Source: Kordia antarctica (GTDB taxonomy: Bacteria > Bacteroidota > Bacteroidia > Flavobacteriales > Flavobacteriaceae). Taken from it: a stretch of 64,000 bases of DNA. Position numbers and translations under genes: made by a program. The stretch lies in the NCBI RefSeq assembly GCF_009901525.1, contig NZ_CP019288.1, positions 1,674,001 through 1,738,000 on the forward strand. Direction: 5' to 3'. Shown here piece after piece: positions 16,360 to 24,532 of the stretch (within the stretch, counting starts at the first letter, position 1; every line of letters starts with the position of its first letter). The notes below the pieces were generated by a model. That model made no database searches. It saw nothing but the letters and a program-made list of their open reading frames with translations, and was not told the DNA's origin.

Positions 16360-17584
16360 TACTTTTTAAATATTTTCTTCCAAGAATTACACCAGCACTA
16401 AGAATTACTGCAAATATAAACATTCCGCCAAATGCAATTTTTAATGTAAATGAAGAATCTTCATAAATTTCATCTGAAAATAATTGATGCATAGCAAAAA
16501 ATAATCTTGTCAAGACTAAAGAAGACGCAATGAGTGTTGCTAAATATTTTGGATTTCCATATTTAGCAAGTGTTGCGTATAAAATTGGAGCAATATGTAT
16601 TTCTGCTAGAGTTAATAAAAATAATGAAAAAATGAACAGCCAAAAGTGATAAATCGTTACAACTTCAGGAATTAAAAATAGAATTCCATAAGATGCAACC
16701 GCAAATATAAAACCAATTGCCAGTTTTACGAATTGATGATTGTAATACCAAGACCAAAGTATTGCAAATACAATTACAACAGGAATCATAAAAAATGATT
16801 CTAATTGTTGGAATATAGAATCTAAATTTTCAAAACTTACAACTTTGGAAAGACTTATTTGCGACTCAATTCGTTTTAAATACCCAATTTCAAATAGCGC
16901 CCAAAATAAGCCAACAACCAGTATAACTAGCACTATTTTTAGTATCCGATGATTTAATGCAAACTGTTTTAAATCCTTATTTTTAACAATTTTTTCTTTG
17001 GAAAGTAGCGGCAATACTATTGAAATTAAAAAAAATACACCAGCCAACCCAAATCCATACATCCAGCCATATATTTCGCCTATATATCCAAGTAGTAAGA
17101 CTCCGATAAATGCGCCAAGATTTATAAATCCATAGTGAATTGTATACGCTGCATCTAACAATTTTGTGTTGTTTGTGTAGAGTTTTCCAAAGTATGCCAT
17201 GATATTTGGTCTGTATAAACCTGTTCCTATCGTAATGAAACCTAAACCAATGTAAACTGCTGTTATGGAAGGAATGCACAAAATAAAAGCGCCTATTGCT
17301 TGTAATATTCCTCCTAAAATGATTGCATTTTTATTTTTGAATACTAAATCGCCCAAAAGTCCTCCTAAAAATTGTGTTCCTATTAAAGTAGATATAAATA
17401 TTCCATAAATTGAAAGTACAACTGGATATGACAAACTCTCAGTTCCTCCATTTAGCAAGAGCTCACTTGTTAAGTATACTACTAGCAAGACTCTTAGTCC
17501 ATAATAACCTGCTCTTTCAAACAATGTTGCTATTAGATATATTACTGAGTATACACTATGTTTTTGGTGTGTTATTTTCTGCAT
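16352..17584 (-). CDS. POT-type major facilitator transporter
   Basis: A 410-residue membrane protein with about 11-12 helices. The N-terminal helix carries ERAGYYGLR, the E-R-x-x-Y-Y proton-coupling signature of the proton-dependent oligopeptide transporter family. GGLLGD follows in the loop between helices 2 and 3. It is shorter than most peptide transporters (about 480-500 residues), and the central cytoplasmic insertion is reduced. It probably imports small peptides or related compounds with protons; the substrate is unknown. First gene of a two-gene minus-strand operon. Confidence 0.8.
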   Translation of the reverse strand: MQKITHQKHSVYSVIYLIATLFERAGYYGLRVLLVVYLTSELLLNGGTESLSYPVVLSIYGIFISTLIGTQFLGGLLGDLVFKNKNAIILGGILQAIGAFILCIPSITAVYIGLGFITIGTGLYRPNIMAYFGKLYTNNTKLLDAAYTIHYGFINLGAFIGVLLLGYIGEIYGWMYGFGLAGVFFLISIVLPLLSKEKIVKNKDLKQFALNHRILKIVLVILVVGLFWALFEIGYLKRIESQISLSKVVSFENLDSIFQQLESFFMIPVVIVFAILWSWYYNHQFVKLAIGFIFAVASYGILFLIPEVVTIYHFWLFIFSLFLLTLAEIHIAPILYATLAKYGNPKYLATLIASSLVLTRLFFAMHQLFSDEIYEDSSFTLKIAFGGMFIFAVILSAGVILGRKYLKSNA

Positions 17585-17755
17585 GAAAAAGAATTTAAGA
17601 TTGGTAACAAATCGGTTTTGTATAGTGATACACTTTATGAGTAGTAATTTCTAGTATTTCGTTTCAGTTTTTAAACATTTTTTTAAATCGCGATTGCTCA
17701 TACCACAAATTTATAATCCTACTATATACCGTAGAATGAAGTATGATTTTTAATA

Positions 17756-18535
17756 CTATTTTTGCCTTTCCATACACGATCGCACATACAAAATCACCAA
17801 GAAAATGATAAAATAGATTACATACTTTATCCATTTGGCACGTTTGTTATAACTTGCTTCTTCTTCTAAAGTTCGCATTTTAAATGTTGGTAATTTTTCA
17901 GGTGTTGCATTTGGATTTTTGTATTTTCTGAGCACAACTTTCTCTAGCAATTCTTCGCCTTCTTCACTATCTAAAAGAACTCCTAAATGTCTTTTTGCAA
18001 CTCCAAAAGTGAAATCTTCCATCAATGAATCTTCAGTATACGGTTCATCTTCAGGATAATTTTCATCTTTCCAATACCGATTTCCATTTTTTGTAAATGA
18101 ACTTGCATAGATTTTCTGTTCTTCTTCAAATGGTTCGCCATGTTCTATAATTTCGCCATCGACTGCAATTTTCAACCGTGTTTTCAAACCTCTTTTAATC
18201 AATGAATATCCGTGAAAATTTACAACACTTTGACAGGCAACAGACAAAATTTCCGCATGAGGAAACATAGATACCAACGCAGTTTCTTCAGCTGTTAAAT
18301 TCAGTCTATCTGAACGTTCAATTGTATTTCCAGTTAGTTGATAATCATCACAAATAATAATGGTATTATTGTAATATCCGATATTGATTGAAGCATCATT
18401 TGGATACAAACTTTCCTCAAGCGAAACTTCACTATCAAATTCATAGTTTGCTTTTTCAATCGCTTTTAGAAGTGCACTATCATCTTTAAAATCATACCGG
18501 TTTTCTATAAGAATCATTGATGTTTTCCAACCCAT
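17756..18535 (-). CDS. hypothetical protein with C-terminal membrane anchor
   Basis: 259 residues. An N-terminal alpha/beta domain begins MGWKTSMILIEN, followed by an acidic region with many Glu and Asp. A single hydrophobic helix sits at about 236-253 near the end, giving a tail-anchored layout with the bulk in the cytoplasm. I do not recognise the family with confidence. It is monocistronic and read from the minus strand. No catalytic motif stands out. Confidence 0.6.
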   Translation of the reverse strand: MGWKTSMILIENRYDFKDDSALLKAIEKANYEFDSEVSLEESLYPNDASINIGYYNNTIIICDDYQLTGNTIERSDRLNLTAEETALVSMFPHAEILSVACQSVVNFHGYSLIKRGLKTRLKIAVDGEIIEHGEPFEEEQKIYASSFTKNGNRYWKDENYPEDEPYTEDSLMEDFTFGVAKRHLGVLLDSEEGEELLEKVVLRKYKNPNATPEKLPTFKMRTLEEEASYNKRAKWIKYVIYFIIFLVILYVRSCMERQK

Positions 18536-18603
18536 ATTTAGTGTTTTTTAGATAAATTAATTGAGATAATGTTACACAATATATTGCTTTTTCACGAGGC
18601 GAC

Positions 18604-19134
18604 TCATATTTTTCGCAATACTGTTGAAACATTATTTTCTAGTGATAACGCACTATCAATTGTGAGAGTTTTACAAGAAAGTAAAGCTAACCAATCGAGA
18701 TGAATTTTCATAGATCTTCCTGTAAATGTAGAATCATCATAGCGTTTTGCCCAAGCTAAAAAAGCTTCCGAAGTTTCTTTTACTTTTAGGTCTGTAACCA
18801 ATTTATCTCCATAACGTTCAAATTCTCGTTGTTCGAGTCGTTGCATGCGAATGTTTTTGTCCAAGGTTACAAAAATTGCCAAATCGAAGGCGGTTTTCCA
18901 CGCTTTTCCCCAACTTACTAAGGAACCGCTGACAATAACATTTGTGTGATTATGAAAATCAATTGTTAAGTTTTTTGTGCGTTCTGCCAACGAAATTTTT
19001 TCTTGAAACGGCGGATTTGTGACTTTCCAATAATAATCGTCTACATCTAAATGTTTAAAATTAGTTGCAACAGAAAGTGCTTTTCCCAACGTCGTTGTTC
19101 CTGAACCTGATGCGCCGATGATTAGGATTTTCAT
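18604..19134 (-). CDS. P-loop nucleoside/adenylate kinase-like protein
   Basis: 176 residues with a Walker A motif GASGSGTTTLG at residues 7-17 (the Lys of GKT/S is replaced by Thr, so GSGTTT), and HLDVDDYYW, which resembles the substrate loop of the AAA_17/AAA_18 kinase group. The C-terminal half has the basic lid-like R-x-x-x-R segments (RMQRLEQREFERYG). These proteins phosphorylate nucleotides or other small molecules. Loss of the usual Lys makes catalysis doubtful, although related proteins with GSGTTT are common. The substrate is unknown. Confidence 0.7.
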   Translation of the reverse strand: MKILIIGASGSGTTTLGKALSVATNFKHLDVDDYYWKVTNPPFQEKISLAERTKNLTIDFHNHTNVIVSGSLVSWGKAWKTAFDLAIFVTLDKNIRMQRLEQREFERYGDKLVTDLKVKETSEAFLAWAKRYDDSTFTGRSMKIHLDWLALLSCKTLTIDSALSLENNVSTVLRKI

Positions 19135-19183
19135 TTTTTTGGTTGTTTCTAATTGAATTTTGATTTAGAAAAAGGTTTATAAA

Positions 19184-19543
19184 TTAATCACCTATGAAAA
19201 TTTCTATATCTTCATTGAAAATTTCTTTCTCAAAGAATTGAGCTAAAAACAAATTTGATCGTCTTATTTTCAAGCTTTCTTGATTTTTAAATTTAACACG
19301 ATAATTTCCAGATTGAATTATATCTACAGAGAAAATTTTCTTTGCTCTCTTTTTAAAAACGTATGACTGTATCTTAAACGTAACAGAGTTAGGTGTAACC
19401 ACAGTATTATTGCCAACCAATTCCAAAGAAATTGAAAAATTATCTAATTTAACACTCCATCCGCCTAATACCTTTACACCATATATACCTGTCGATAAAT
19501 AAATTTCTCGATCATTATCATGTATATTAATTGGTGTATTCAT
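19184..19543 (-). CDS. hypothetical protein
   Basis: 119 residues, predicted mostly beta-strand with alternating hydrophobic residues, no signal peptide and no membrane helix. The C-terminus is acidic (NEDIEIFIGD). I do not recognise a family. It is preceded by an 830-base gap and followed by the P-loop kinase-like gene on the same strand, 50 bases away. Possibly a beta-sandwich domain; function unknown. Confidence 0.5.
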   Translation of the reverse strand: MNTPINIHDNDREIYLSTGIYGVKVLGGWSVKLDNFSISLELVGNNTVVTPNSVTFKIQSYVFKKRAKKIFSVDIIQSGNYRVKFKNQESLKIRRSNLFLAQFFEKEIFNEDIEIFIGD

Positions 19544-19674
19544 TTTATAAAAATACTACTTTTCCTGAAGAGACTTTAATTGATTTGCAAATGAATTCGA
19601 GATAAACTTTACTAATTCAAAAAAAATATTCTCCATTGTTCTTCTGAATTTTAAAAGTACAATTTTCTTTGATA

Positions 19675-19807
19675 CGTCTTTACGAGCGTTTTGTTTACAT
19701 TGAGCTTAGTCGAAATAAAAAAACTTGTGGCAATCTGTGTGTCGACTAGCAGATTACTTCGACTCCGCTCAGCACAAGTACTTCGTCGATTCCTCCTCGT
19801 AATGACG
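19675..19807. repeat. dispersed palindromic repeat, copy 1
   Basis: The outer arms CGTCTTTACGAG (19675-19686) and CTCGTAATGACG (19796-19807) pair with one mismatch, and GCAATCTG and CAGATTAC form inner arms. A second copy with the same outline (CGTCTTTGCGAG ... AATCTG ... CTCGTGATGACG) lies at 33876-33956 between unrelated genes. This is the layout of intergenic hairpin repeats common in Bacteroidota genomes. Confidence 0.6.
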
Positions 19808-20179
19808 TTTCGTAGTTGGATTCAAAAATTCATCATTAATTATTCAAAATTTGATATTCGATATTCTTCCCGAGTTAGCGATAGCAGTGAAAAGCCCACA
19901 GCGAGTTTGCGAGCGAGGACTTGCAACGAATAGCGCGACCTGAAGCGATAGCGAAAGGGAACTTCCAAAAAACAATTTGAAAATGTGTCAATTTGATAAT
20001 TTGATAATTTCACTCAAGTGCTAAACGACTCCATTACTAATCAACTATACATAGACAAGCTCAACAAAAATATACCAAAAGCAAAATTTTAGTTTATAAG
20101 TTGAAAGGTTTATCAGTTTATCTACTTGTGTAACTAATTCACATACCAACATTTCGACAGCGCTCAATGTGACAAATAC

Positions 20180-20295
20180 CAAAAGCGAAGCAATACCAAC
20201 ATTCCAAAAGCGAAGCGAGTCCAAGAGCAAAGCGATACTAAAGGCAAAGCCGTTTCTAATAGCGAAGCGCGTCTAAGAGAGAAGCGAGTCCAAGT
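20180..20295. repeat. degenerate short tandem repeat
   Basis: About seven loosely repeated units of 14-18 bases based on AGCGAAGCGAGTCCAA, with variants AGCAAAGCGATACTAA and AGCGAAGCGCGTCTAA. It ends 80 bases before the lpdA start. No coding potential is seen on either strand. Confidence 0.55.
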
Positions 20296-20376
20296 AAAAA
20301 CAATTGCATAAAATTTAAAGTTCGGTCAGAATTGCGTAAATTCGCTTTTCGAAATCAGACAACAAAATTTTAAGAT

Positions 20377-21768
20377 ATGAGTACATACGATATCATCGTT
20401 TTAGGAAGTGGTCCTGGCGGATATGTTACTGCCATTAGAGCATCTCAATTAGGATTAAAAACAGCCGTAATTGAGAAAGAAAGTTTAGGTGGCGTTTGCT
20501 TAAATTGGGGATGTATTCCAACGAAAGCATTATTGAAATCAGCACAAGTTTTTGAGTATTTGAAACATGCCGAAGATTACGGATTGTCAGTGAAAGATGC
20601 CGATAAGGATTTTGACGCTGTCGTAAAACGGAGTCGTGGCGTTGCTGACGGAATGAGCAAAGGTGTTCAGTTTTTGATGAAGAAAAACAAGATTGATGTC
20701 CTAGAAGGTTTCGGAACATTGAAAGCCGGAAAGAACGTTGATGTTAAAGGTAAAGACGGTAAAACTACCGAATATAGCGCAAAACATATTGTAATTGCTA
20801 CTGGAGCGCGTTCGCGCGAATTGCCAAACTTGCCACAAGATGGTAAGAAAGTGATTGGTTATAGAGAAGCAATGACGCTGAAAGAACAACCAAAGAAGAT
20901 GATTGTAGTTGGATCTGGAGCAATTGGTGTTGAGTTCGCATATTTTTACAATTCGATGGGAACGGAAGTTACGATTGTAGAATATTTACCAAAGATTGTT
21001 CCTGTGGAAGATGATGATGTTTCGAAACAATTGGAGCGTTCGTTCAAGAAAAGTGGAATTAAAATTATGACATCTGCAGAAGTAACTTCGGTTGATATTT
21101 CTGGAAATGGCGTAAAAGCAACTGTGAAAACGAAAAAAGGCGAAGAAGTATTGGAAGCTGACATTGTACTTTCGGCAGTTGGAATTAAAACAAATATTGA
21201 AAATATTGGACTTGAAGCTGTCGGAATTGCAACGGATAGAGATAAAATTTTAGTGAACGATTTTTACCAAACAAATATTCCTGGATATTACGCTATTGGC
21301 GATGTAACTCCTGGACAAGCCTTGGCACATGTTGCTTCTGCGGAAGGAATTTTATGCGTAGAGAAAATTGCAGGAATGCACGTAGAAGCTTTAGATTATG
21401 GAAATATTCCTGGTTGTACGTATTGTTCTCCTGAGATTGCTTCTGTTGGTTTAACAGAGAAACAAGCAATAGAAAAAGGATATGAAATTAAAGTTGGAAA
21501 CTTCCCGTTTTCAGCTTCTGGAAAAGCAAGTGCTAGCGGAGCAAAAGAAGGTTTTGTAAAAGTAATTTTCGATGCAAAATACGGAGAATGGTTAGGTTGC
21601 CACATGATTGGCGCTGGCGTTACCGATATGATTGCAGAAGCCGTTTTAGGTAGAAAGCTAGAAACTACAGGTCATGAAGTGTTGAAAGCGGTACATCCGC
21701 ATCCAACAATGAGTGAAGCTGTAATGGAAGCCGTTGCCGCCGCTTATGGCGAAGTCATTCATTTATAA
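20377..21768 (+). CDS. lpdA: dihydrolipoyl dehydrogenase
   Basis: 463 residues; the E3 component of 2-oxoacid dehydrogenase complexes, re-oxidising dihydrolipoamide with FAD and NAD+. The FAD-binding GSGPGG lies at residues 10-15. The redox pair Cys41 and Cys46 sits in GGVCLNWGCIPTK. The NAD-binding GSGAIGVEF lies near residue 180, AIGDV near 306, and the C-terminal HPHPTMSEAV supplies the catalytic His-Glu pair of the partner subunit. All key residues are present. Monocistronic, with a terminator-like hairpin after the stop. Confidence 0.95.
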   Translation: MSTYDIIVLGSGPGGYVTAIRASQLGLKTAVIEKESLGGVCLNWGCIPTKALLKSAQVFEYLKHAEDYGLSVKDADKDFDAVVKRSRGVADGMSKGVQFLMKKNKIDVLEGFGTLKAGKNVDVKGKDGKTTEYSAKHIVIATGARSRELPNLPQDGKKVIGYREAMTLKEQPKKMIVVGSGAIGVEFAYFYNSMGTEVTIVEYLPKIVPVEDDDVSKQLERSFKKSGIKIMTSAEVTSVDISGNGVKATVKTKKGEEVLEADIVLSAVGIKTNIENIGLEAVGIATDRDKILVNDFYQTNIPGYYAIGDVTPGQALAHVASAEGILCVEKIAGMHVEALDYGNIPGCTYCSPEIASVGLTEKQAIEKGYEIKVGNFPFSASGKASASGAKEGFVKVIFDAKYGEWLGCHMIGAGVTDMIAEAVLGRKLETTGHEVLKAVHPHPTMSEAVMEAVAAAYGEVIHL

Positions 21769-21777
21769 TATAGATTT

Positions 21778-21806
21778 TAAAAGCTGCTCGTTGAGTGGCT
21801 TTTTTT
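21778..21806 (+). terminator. terminator of lpdA
   Basis: AAAGCTGCTC, a GTT loop and GAGTGGCTTT followed by a T-run, starting 10 bases after the lpdA stop. Confidence 0.6.
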
Positions 21807-21825
21807 AATTTCTTTTCTTTCATGT

Positions 21826-22245
21826 ATGTTAAACAATAGTGTTTTTAAAAAAACAGTAACGATTCTTAGTCTTGTAACTGCATTGCTGGCACTATTTGTT
21901 TTCATTACAGGAAAACAATCTTTAGCTTCTGTTTTTCAATCTGACGAAACTGTTCAAGAAACAGTTATAGACAATAGTAGTTTAGAAGAGGGAAAAAAAG
22001 ATACTACATATACAAGTTCTGATAAAGGAAATGTTTTTTATAGATATTATAACTGGAATAGCAGTTATTGGTGGAAAACCGTAAGTATATGTATCGTAGT
22101 TATGTTTATTATTTTCTTTACGATAAGAGATTCTAAAGGATTCTGGCATGATATTTATGAGTTAATTGGAGGAATTTTGGGTGTTATTTCCTTTTGGTCT
22201 GTCCTATTGGCAATTATTTCTTATCTATGGAATTTAATTTTTTAA
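21826..22245 (+). CDS. hypothetical membrane protein
   Basis: 139 residues with an N-terminal hydrophobic helix (about 9-28), a polar loop of about 55 residues with several Ser, Thr and Asp, and two further hydrophobic helices (about 81-99 and 110-136). The loop is probably periplasmic. I recognise no family or motif. It stands between lpdA and a DUF3817-type gene on the same strand with gaps of about 55 bases each side, so it may be transcribed on its own. Confidence 0.5.
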   Translation: MLNNSVFKKTVTILSLVTALLALFVFITGKQSLASVFQSDETVQETVIDNSSLEEGKKDTTYTSSDKGNVFYRYYNWNSSYWWKTVSICIVVMFIIFFTIRDSKGFWHDIYELIGGILGVISFWSVLLAIISYLWNLIF

Positions 22246-22299
22246 TCAACTTTCAACAGTATAAAAAAGTTACACATTTAACTCACAACGTATATAGTT

Positions 22300-22602
22300 A
22301 TGGAACCAATAAGTAAAGAAACCAACACATTAAAAGCTTTTCGCTGGATTGCGATTTTAGAAGGAATTTCATATATCGCTTTCTTTATTACAATGCCTCT
22401 AAAATATTTTATGGAAATGCCTAAACCAAATAGAATTGTAGGTATGACACATGGAGTATTATTTTTAATCTATGTGCTATTAGCGTTTTTAGTCACGAAA
22501 GAACAAAAATGGAATTTTAAAAGTTTTGGAATTTTATTTTTAGCTTCGTTAATTCCTTTTGCTACGTTTTATGTGGAACGAAAGTATTTGAGGATTAAAT
22601 AG
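22300..22602 (+). CDS. DUF3817 family membrane protein
   Basis: 100 residues with three hydrophobic helices (about 15-35, 48-66 and 73-92). The pattern FRWIAILEGISYIAFF, then MPLKYF, then GMTHGVLFLIYVLL fits DUF3817, a small integral membrane family found in many bacteria. The conserved Glu in ALLEG/ILEG and the His in MTHG are present. The function of the family is not established to my knowledge. Confidence 0.8.
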   Translation: MEPISKETNTLKAFRWIAILEGISYIAFFITMPLKYFMEMPKPNRIVGMTHGVLFLIYVLLAFLVTKEQKWNFKSFGILFLASLIPFATFYVERKYLRIK

Positions 22603-22672
22603 TTTTAGGGTATTGGGTATTGGGTCTTTGTTTTTTTTGTATCTTACTATTTAATTTTTAAAATCGAATAGT

Positions 22673-22777
22673 ATGTTAGAAAAACTTAAACAGTACCAAA
22701 TCAAGAATTCTCAAACTATTTGTGGAGGAAGCGAAACTCAAAGACATCAAATTAAGCAAGAAACAACAACTAAGTAA
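22673..22777 (+). CDS. small GG-motif peptide, candidate secreted peptide precursor
   Basis: A 34-residue gene from ATG 22673 to TAA 22777. The first half is a charged amphipathic helix (LEKLKQYQIKNSQ), then ICGGSE with a double glycine, then a short polar tail with no further Cys. Tiny flavobacterial proteins with a KL-type helix and a terminal Gly-Gly are leader-like and typically processed by a C39-type exporter. A strong terminator lies 11 bases after the stop, which supports a real one-gene transcript. No modification enzyme or exporter is nearby. The 9-residue follower after the GG would be very short, so it could also be a stand-alone small peptide. Confidence 0.45.
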   Translation: MLEKLKQYQIKNSQTICGGSETQRHQIKQETTTK

Positions 22778-22787
22778 TTCTTATGCT

Positions 22788-22810
22788 AGCGAACTTCGGT
22801 TCGCTTTTTT
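22788..22810 (+). terminator. strong intrinsic terminator
   Basis: AGCGAAC, a TTCG tetraloop and GTTCGCT form a perfect 7-base stem, followed by TTTTT. It closes the 22673 peptide gene. Confidence 0.85.
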
Positions 22811-22829
22811 ACTTTCAAACAATTGTTTC

Positions 22830-22860
22830 TTTGTTAATTACGGTCTTACCGTACATTCTT
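22830..22860 (+). promoter_or_regulatory. possible promoter and operator of the lanthipeptide-like gene
   Basis: TTTG, 18 bases, then TACATTCTTG resembles the Bacteroidota -33/-7 pair (TTTG and TAnnTTTG) with a weak -7. A perfect inverted repeat TACGGT-CTT-ACCGTA (22839-22853) lies between them, 54 bases before the ATG at 22907, and could bind a regulator. Confidence 0.3.
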
Positions 22861-22906
22861 GCTGATTTATTTTTATACTTTATGATCTAATCAAAAACTT
22901 TATATC

Positions 22907-23065
22907 ATGAAAAAAAAGAATCTTACATCGTTTAAACTTAACAAAAAGTCAATATCAAATCTTAAATCTCCAATTGAAGTAATTGGTGGAGGGAAAACAA
23001 TACATAAATGTTCACATCTCTTAACTTGTCCTTTGGGAATGTGTGCTGATCCAGGCAACAACTAA
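22907..23065 (+). CDS. class I lanthipeptide-like precursor peptide
   Basis: A 52-residue gene. Residues 1-19 read MKKKNLTSFKLNKKSISNL, the leader pattern of Bacteroidota class I lanthipeptide precursors (basic start, then F/L-x-L-N-K-K-S/T-I-S-x-L). It continues to EVIGGG at 24-29, a double-glycine cleavage site. The core of about 23 residues has three Cys (TIHKC, LLTC, GMC) plus Ser and Thr, the residues needed for thioether rings. Leader match and core chemistry are seen directly; that it is modified is inferred, because no LanB, LanC or exporter gene is in the window. A perfect terminator follows. Confidence 0.7.
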   Translation: MKKKNLTSFKLNKKSISNLKSPIEVIGGGKTIHKCSHLLTCPLGMCADPGNN

Positions 23066-23095
23066 AGCTTATTTAAGTAAACTTAGATTAAATAC

Positions 23096-23127
23096 AAAAA
23101 GTCATTCAATTTCTTGAATGACTTTTT
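23096..23127 (+). terminator. terminator of the lanthipeptide-like gene
   Basis: A perfect 14-base stem, AAAAAGTCATTCAA facing TTGAATGACTTTTT with a TTTC loop, 30 bases after the stop codon. Confidence 0.85.
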
Positions 23128-23302
23128 CCTCAACCAACCTAATAACTGATATCCCACCATCAGCTATGAAAAAATTGCACGAAACCATTCGCTTGGTTTC
23201 ATGTTCAAATATAGCAGGTGCGAGTCTTAATTTGTTCTTAAGTAATTGCCAAAACTTGATTAAAGTTTTCACAGAGAAACGTTAATTTTTAAGAGTTTTC
23301 GG

Positions 23303-24025
23303 CTATTTCGGAATCAAATCGCAGTACCAAAAAGCCGTATCCCAAGTAGAATCGTCTGAGGAACAGGTATCTTCTTCTTTTTTAGAAGGCGAATACGTTT
23401 TTAACACTTTTTCGCCAATAGTAAAGTCAATTGGTGATGAAAATAATGGCCCGTCAAATACAAACGTGTGAAATTCTCCATTTTCGCCACAAGGATCAAC
23501 CGTAGAAGGTAAATCATTTAGAAAGCTTTCATCTAGGATTCTTCCAACAAAAGATTCATCTAATAGTTTTGCGTTTACACAAACCGTAATGGCTTTAAAA
23601 CCCAACGAGATGAATTCTTTTATCAATGCTTTTGTATCTTGTTTCCATAATGGAAAAACACCTATAATACCAACTTCTTTGAGTTTTTCCTCGCGATAGT
23701 TGCGTAAATCTTCTAAAAATATATCGCCAAATATTCCATATTGAAAACCATTAGCAACCAATTCTTCCGTTGCTTTTCGCATGGTTTCATCATAACTCGA
23801 CATAGAAACTTCTGCCGGAAAGTATATTTTTTTCAATGGAATTTGTAAGCGTTCTACTTGTGTATCTAACAATTCTTCACGCAAACCGTGCATAGAAACA
23901 CGTTCATAGTCTTTATTTACTGTTGTTACGAGTTGTGTAATGCTGTATTCTTTCTGTCGTAAGACATGATAAAGTGCCAAAGAGGAATCTTTTCCTGTGC
24001 TCCAATTAAAGTATGCTTTCTTCAT
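23303..24025 (-). CDS. diphthine-ammonia ligase-like ATP-binding protein
   Basis: 240 residues from the ATG at 24025; the frame continues upstream but only as a shadow of aroQ. An N-terminal PP-loop STGKDSSLALY binds ATP. The middle has the family pattern FGDIFLEDLRNYRE, and the C-terminal GENGEFHTFVFDGPLF is the hallmark of the DPH6/DUF71 family. Archaeal and eukaryotic DPH6 amidates diphthine on EF-2. Bacteria lack diphthamide, so the bacterial substrate is unknown and may be another carboxylate. It lies 4 bases after aroQ, in one operon. Confidence 0.8.
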   Translation of the reverse strand: MKKAYFNWSTGKDSSLALYHVLRQKEYSITQLVTTVNKDYERVSMHGLREELLDTQVERLQIPLKKIYFPAEVSMSSYDETMRKATEELVANGFQYGIFGDIFLEDLRNYREEKLKEVGIIGVFPLWKQDTKALIKEFISLGFKAITVCVNAKLLDESFVGRILDESFLNDLPSTVDPCGENGEFHTFVFDGPLFSSPIDFTIGEKVLKTYSPSKKEEDTCSSDDSTWDTAFWYCDLIPK

Positions 24026-24029
24026 AAAT

Positions 24030-24449
24030 TTACGATACGAAACTCTGCATTGCCAATTGGTAGCTTTGCATCCCAAAACCTAAGATAACACCTTTTGCAT
24101 GTGCCGAAATATATGATTGATGCCTAAATGTTTCTCTGCCAAATGTATTGGAAATATGTACTTCGACAACTGGCGTACTGATGGCTTTGATTGCATCGCC
24201 AATTCCGATAGAAGTATGTGTGTACGCGCCTGCATTTAAAATAATACCATCATATTCAAAACCAACTTCTTGTAGTTTAGTAATCAATTCGCCTTCTATA
24301 TTGGATTGATAGTAGCTTAGTTTTACATTCGAAAACTGTTTTTGTAGTGCTTTAAAATAATCTTCAAACGTAGCATTTCCGTAAATTTCTGGTTCACGCT
24401 TTCCGAGCAGATTCAAGTTAGGTCCGTTGATGATGATCATTTTTTTCAT
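24030..24449 (-). CDS. aroQ: 3-dehydroquinate dehydratase, type II
   Basis: 139 residues from ATG 24449. Converts 3-dehydroquinate to 3-dehydroshikimate in aromatic amino-acid synthesis. The start MIIINGPNLNLLGKREPEIYG holds the catalytic Arg and Tyr (here with IYG), then SNIEGELI, INAGAYTHTSIGIGDAI in the form LNAGAYTHTS, and the active-site His in VEVHISN. Length fits the dodecameric type II enzyme. The frame is open 9 codons further upstream, but that stretch is not conserved-looking. First gene of a two-gene unit. Confidence 0.93.
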   Translation of the reverse strand: MKKMIIINGPNLNLLGKREPEIYGNATFEDYFKALQKQFSNVKLSYYQSNIEGELITKLQEVGFEYDGIILNAGAYTHTSIGIGDAIKAISTPVVEVHISNTFGRETFRHQSYISAHAKGVILGFGMQSYQLAMQSFVS

Positions 24450-24473
24450 AGAAGTAAAGATATTAAAAAACAA

Positions 24474-24503
24474 CAAAGGTCTTTCAATTTAGAAAGACCT
24501 TTG
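24474..24503 (-). terminator. terminator after the outer-membrane barrel gene
   Basis: CAAAGGTCTTTC and GAAAGACCTTTG form a perfect 12-base stem with a 6-base loop. On the minus strand it is followed by TTGTTTTTTAA. It separates the 24533 gene from aroQ. Confidence 0.85.
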
Positions 24504-24532
24504 TATATATTAATATTTATTTTTTTATGACA

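Larger units (their letters stand above)
19544..20376. other. gene-poor gap with dispersed repeats
   Basis: I see no credible gene in these 833 bases. Three kinds of repeat fill it: an imperfect palindromic element (19675-19807), a block with TTCGAC and CGCTCA motifs also found near 13760, 13940 and 45930, and a run of degenerate GCGAAGCGAGTCCAA-type units (20180-20295). The last 80 bases before lpdA are ordinary A/T-rich sequence that should hold its promoter. Confidence 0.6.

Noticed and set aside
19691-19933. 80-codon plus-strand frame in the gap before lpdA
   Set aside because: It reads through the palindromic and TTCGAC repeats and has no coding character.
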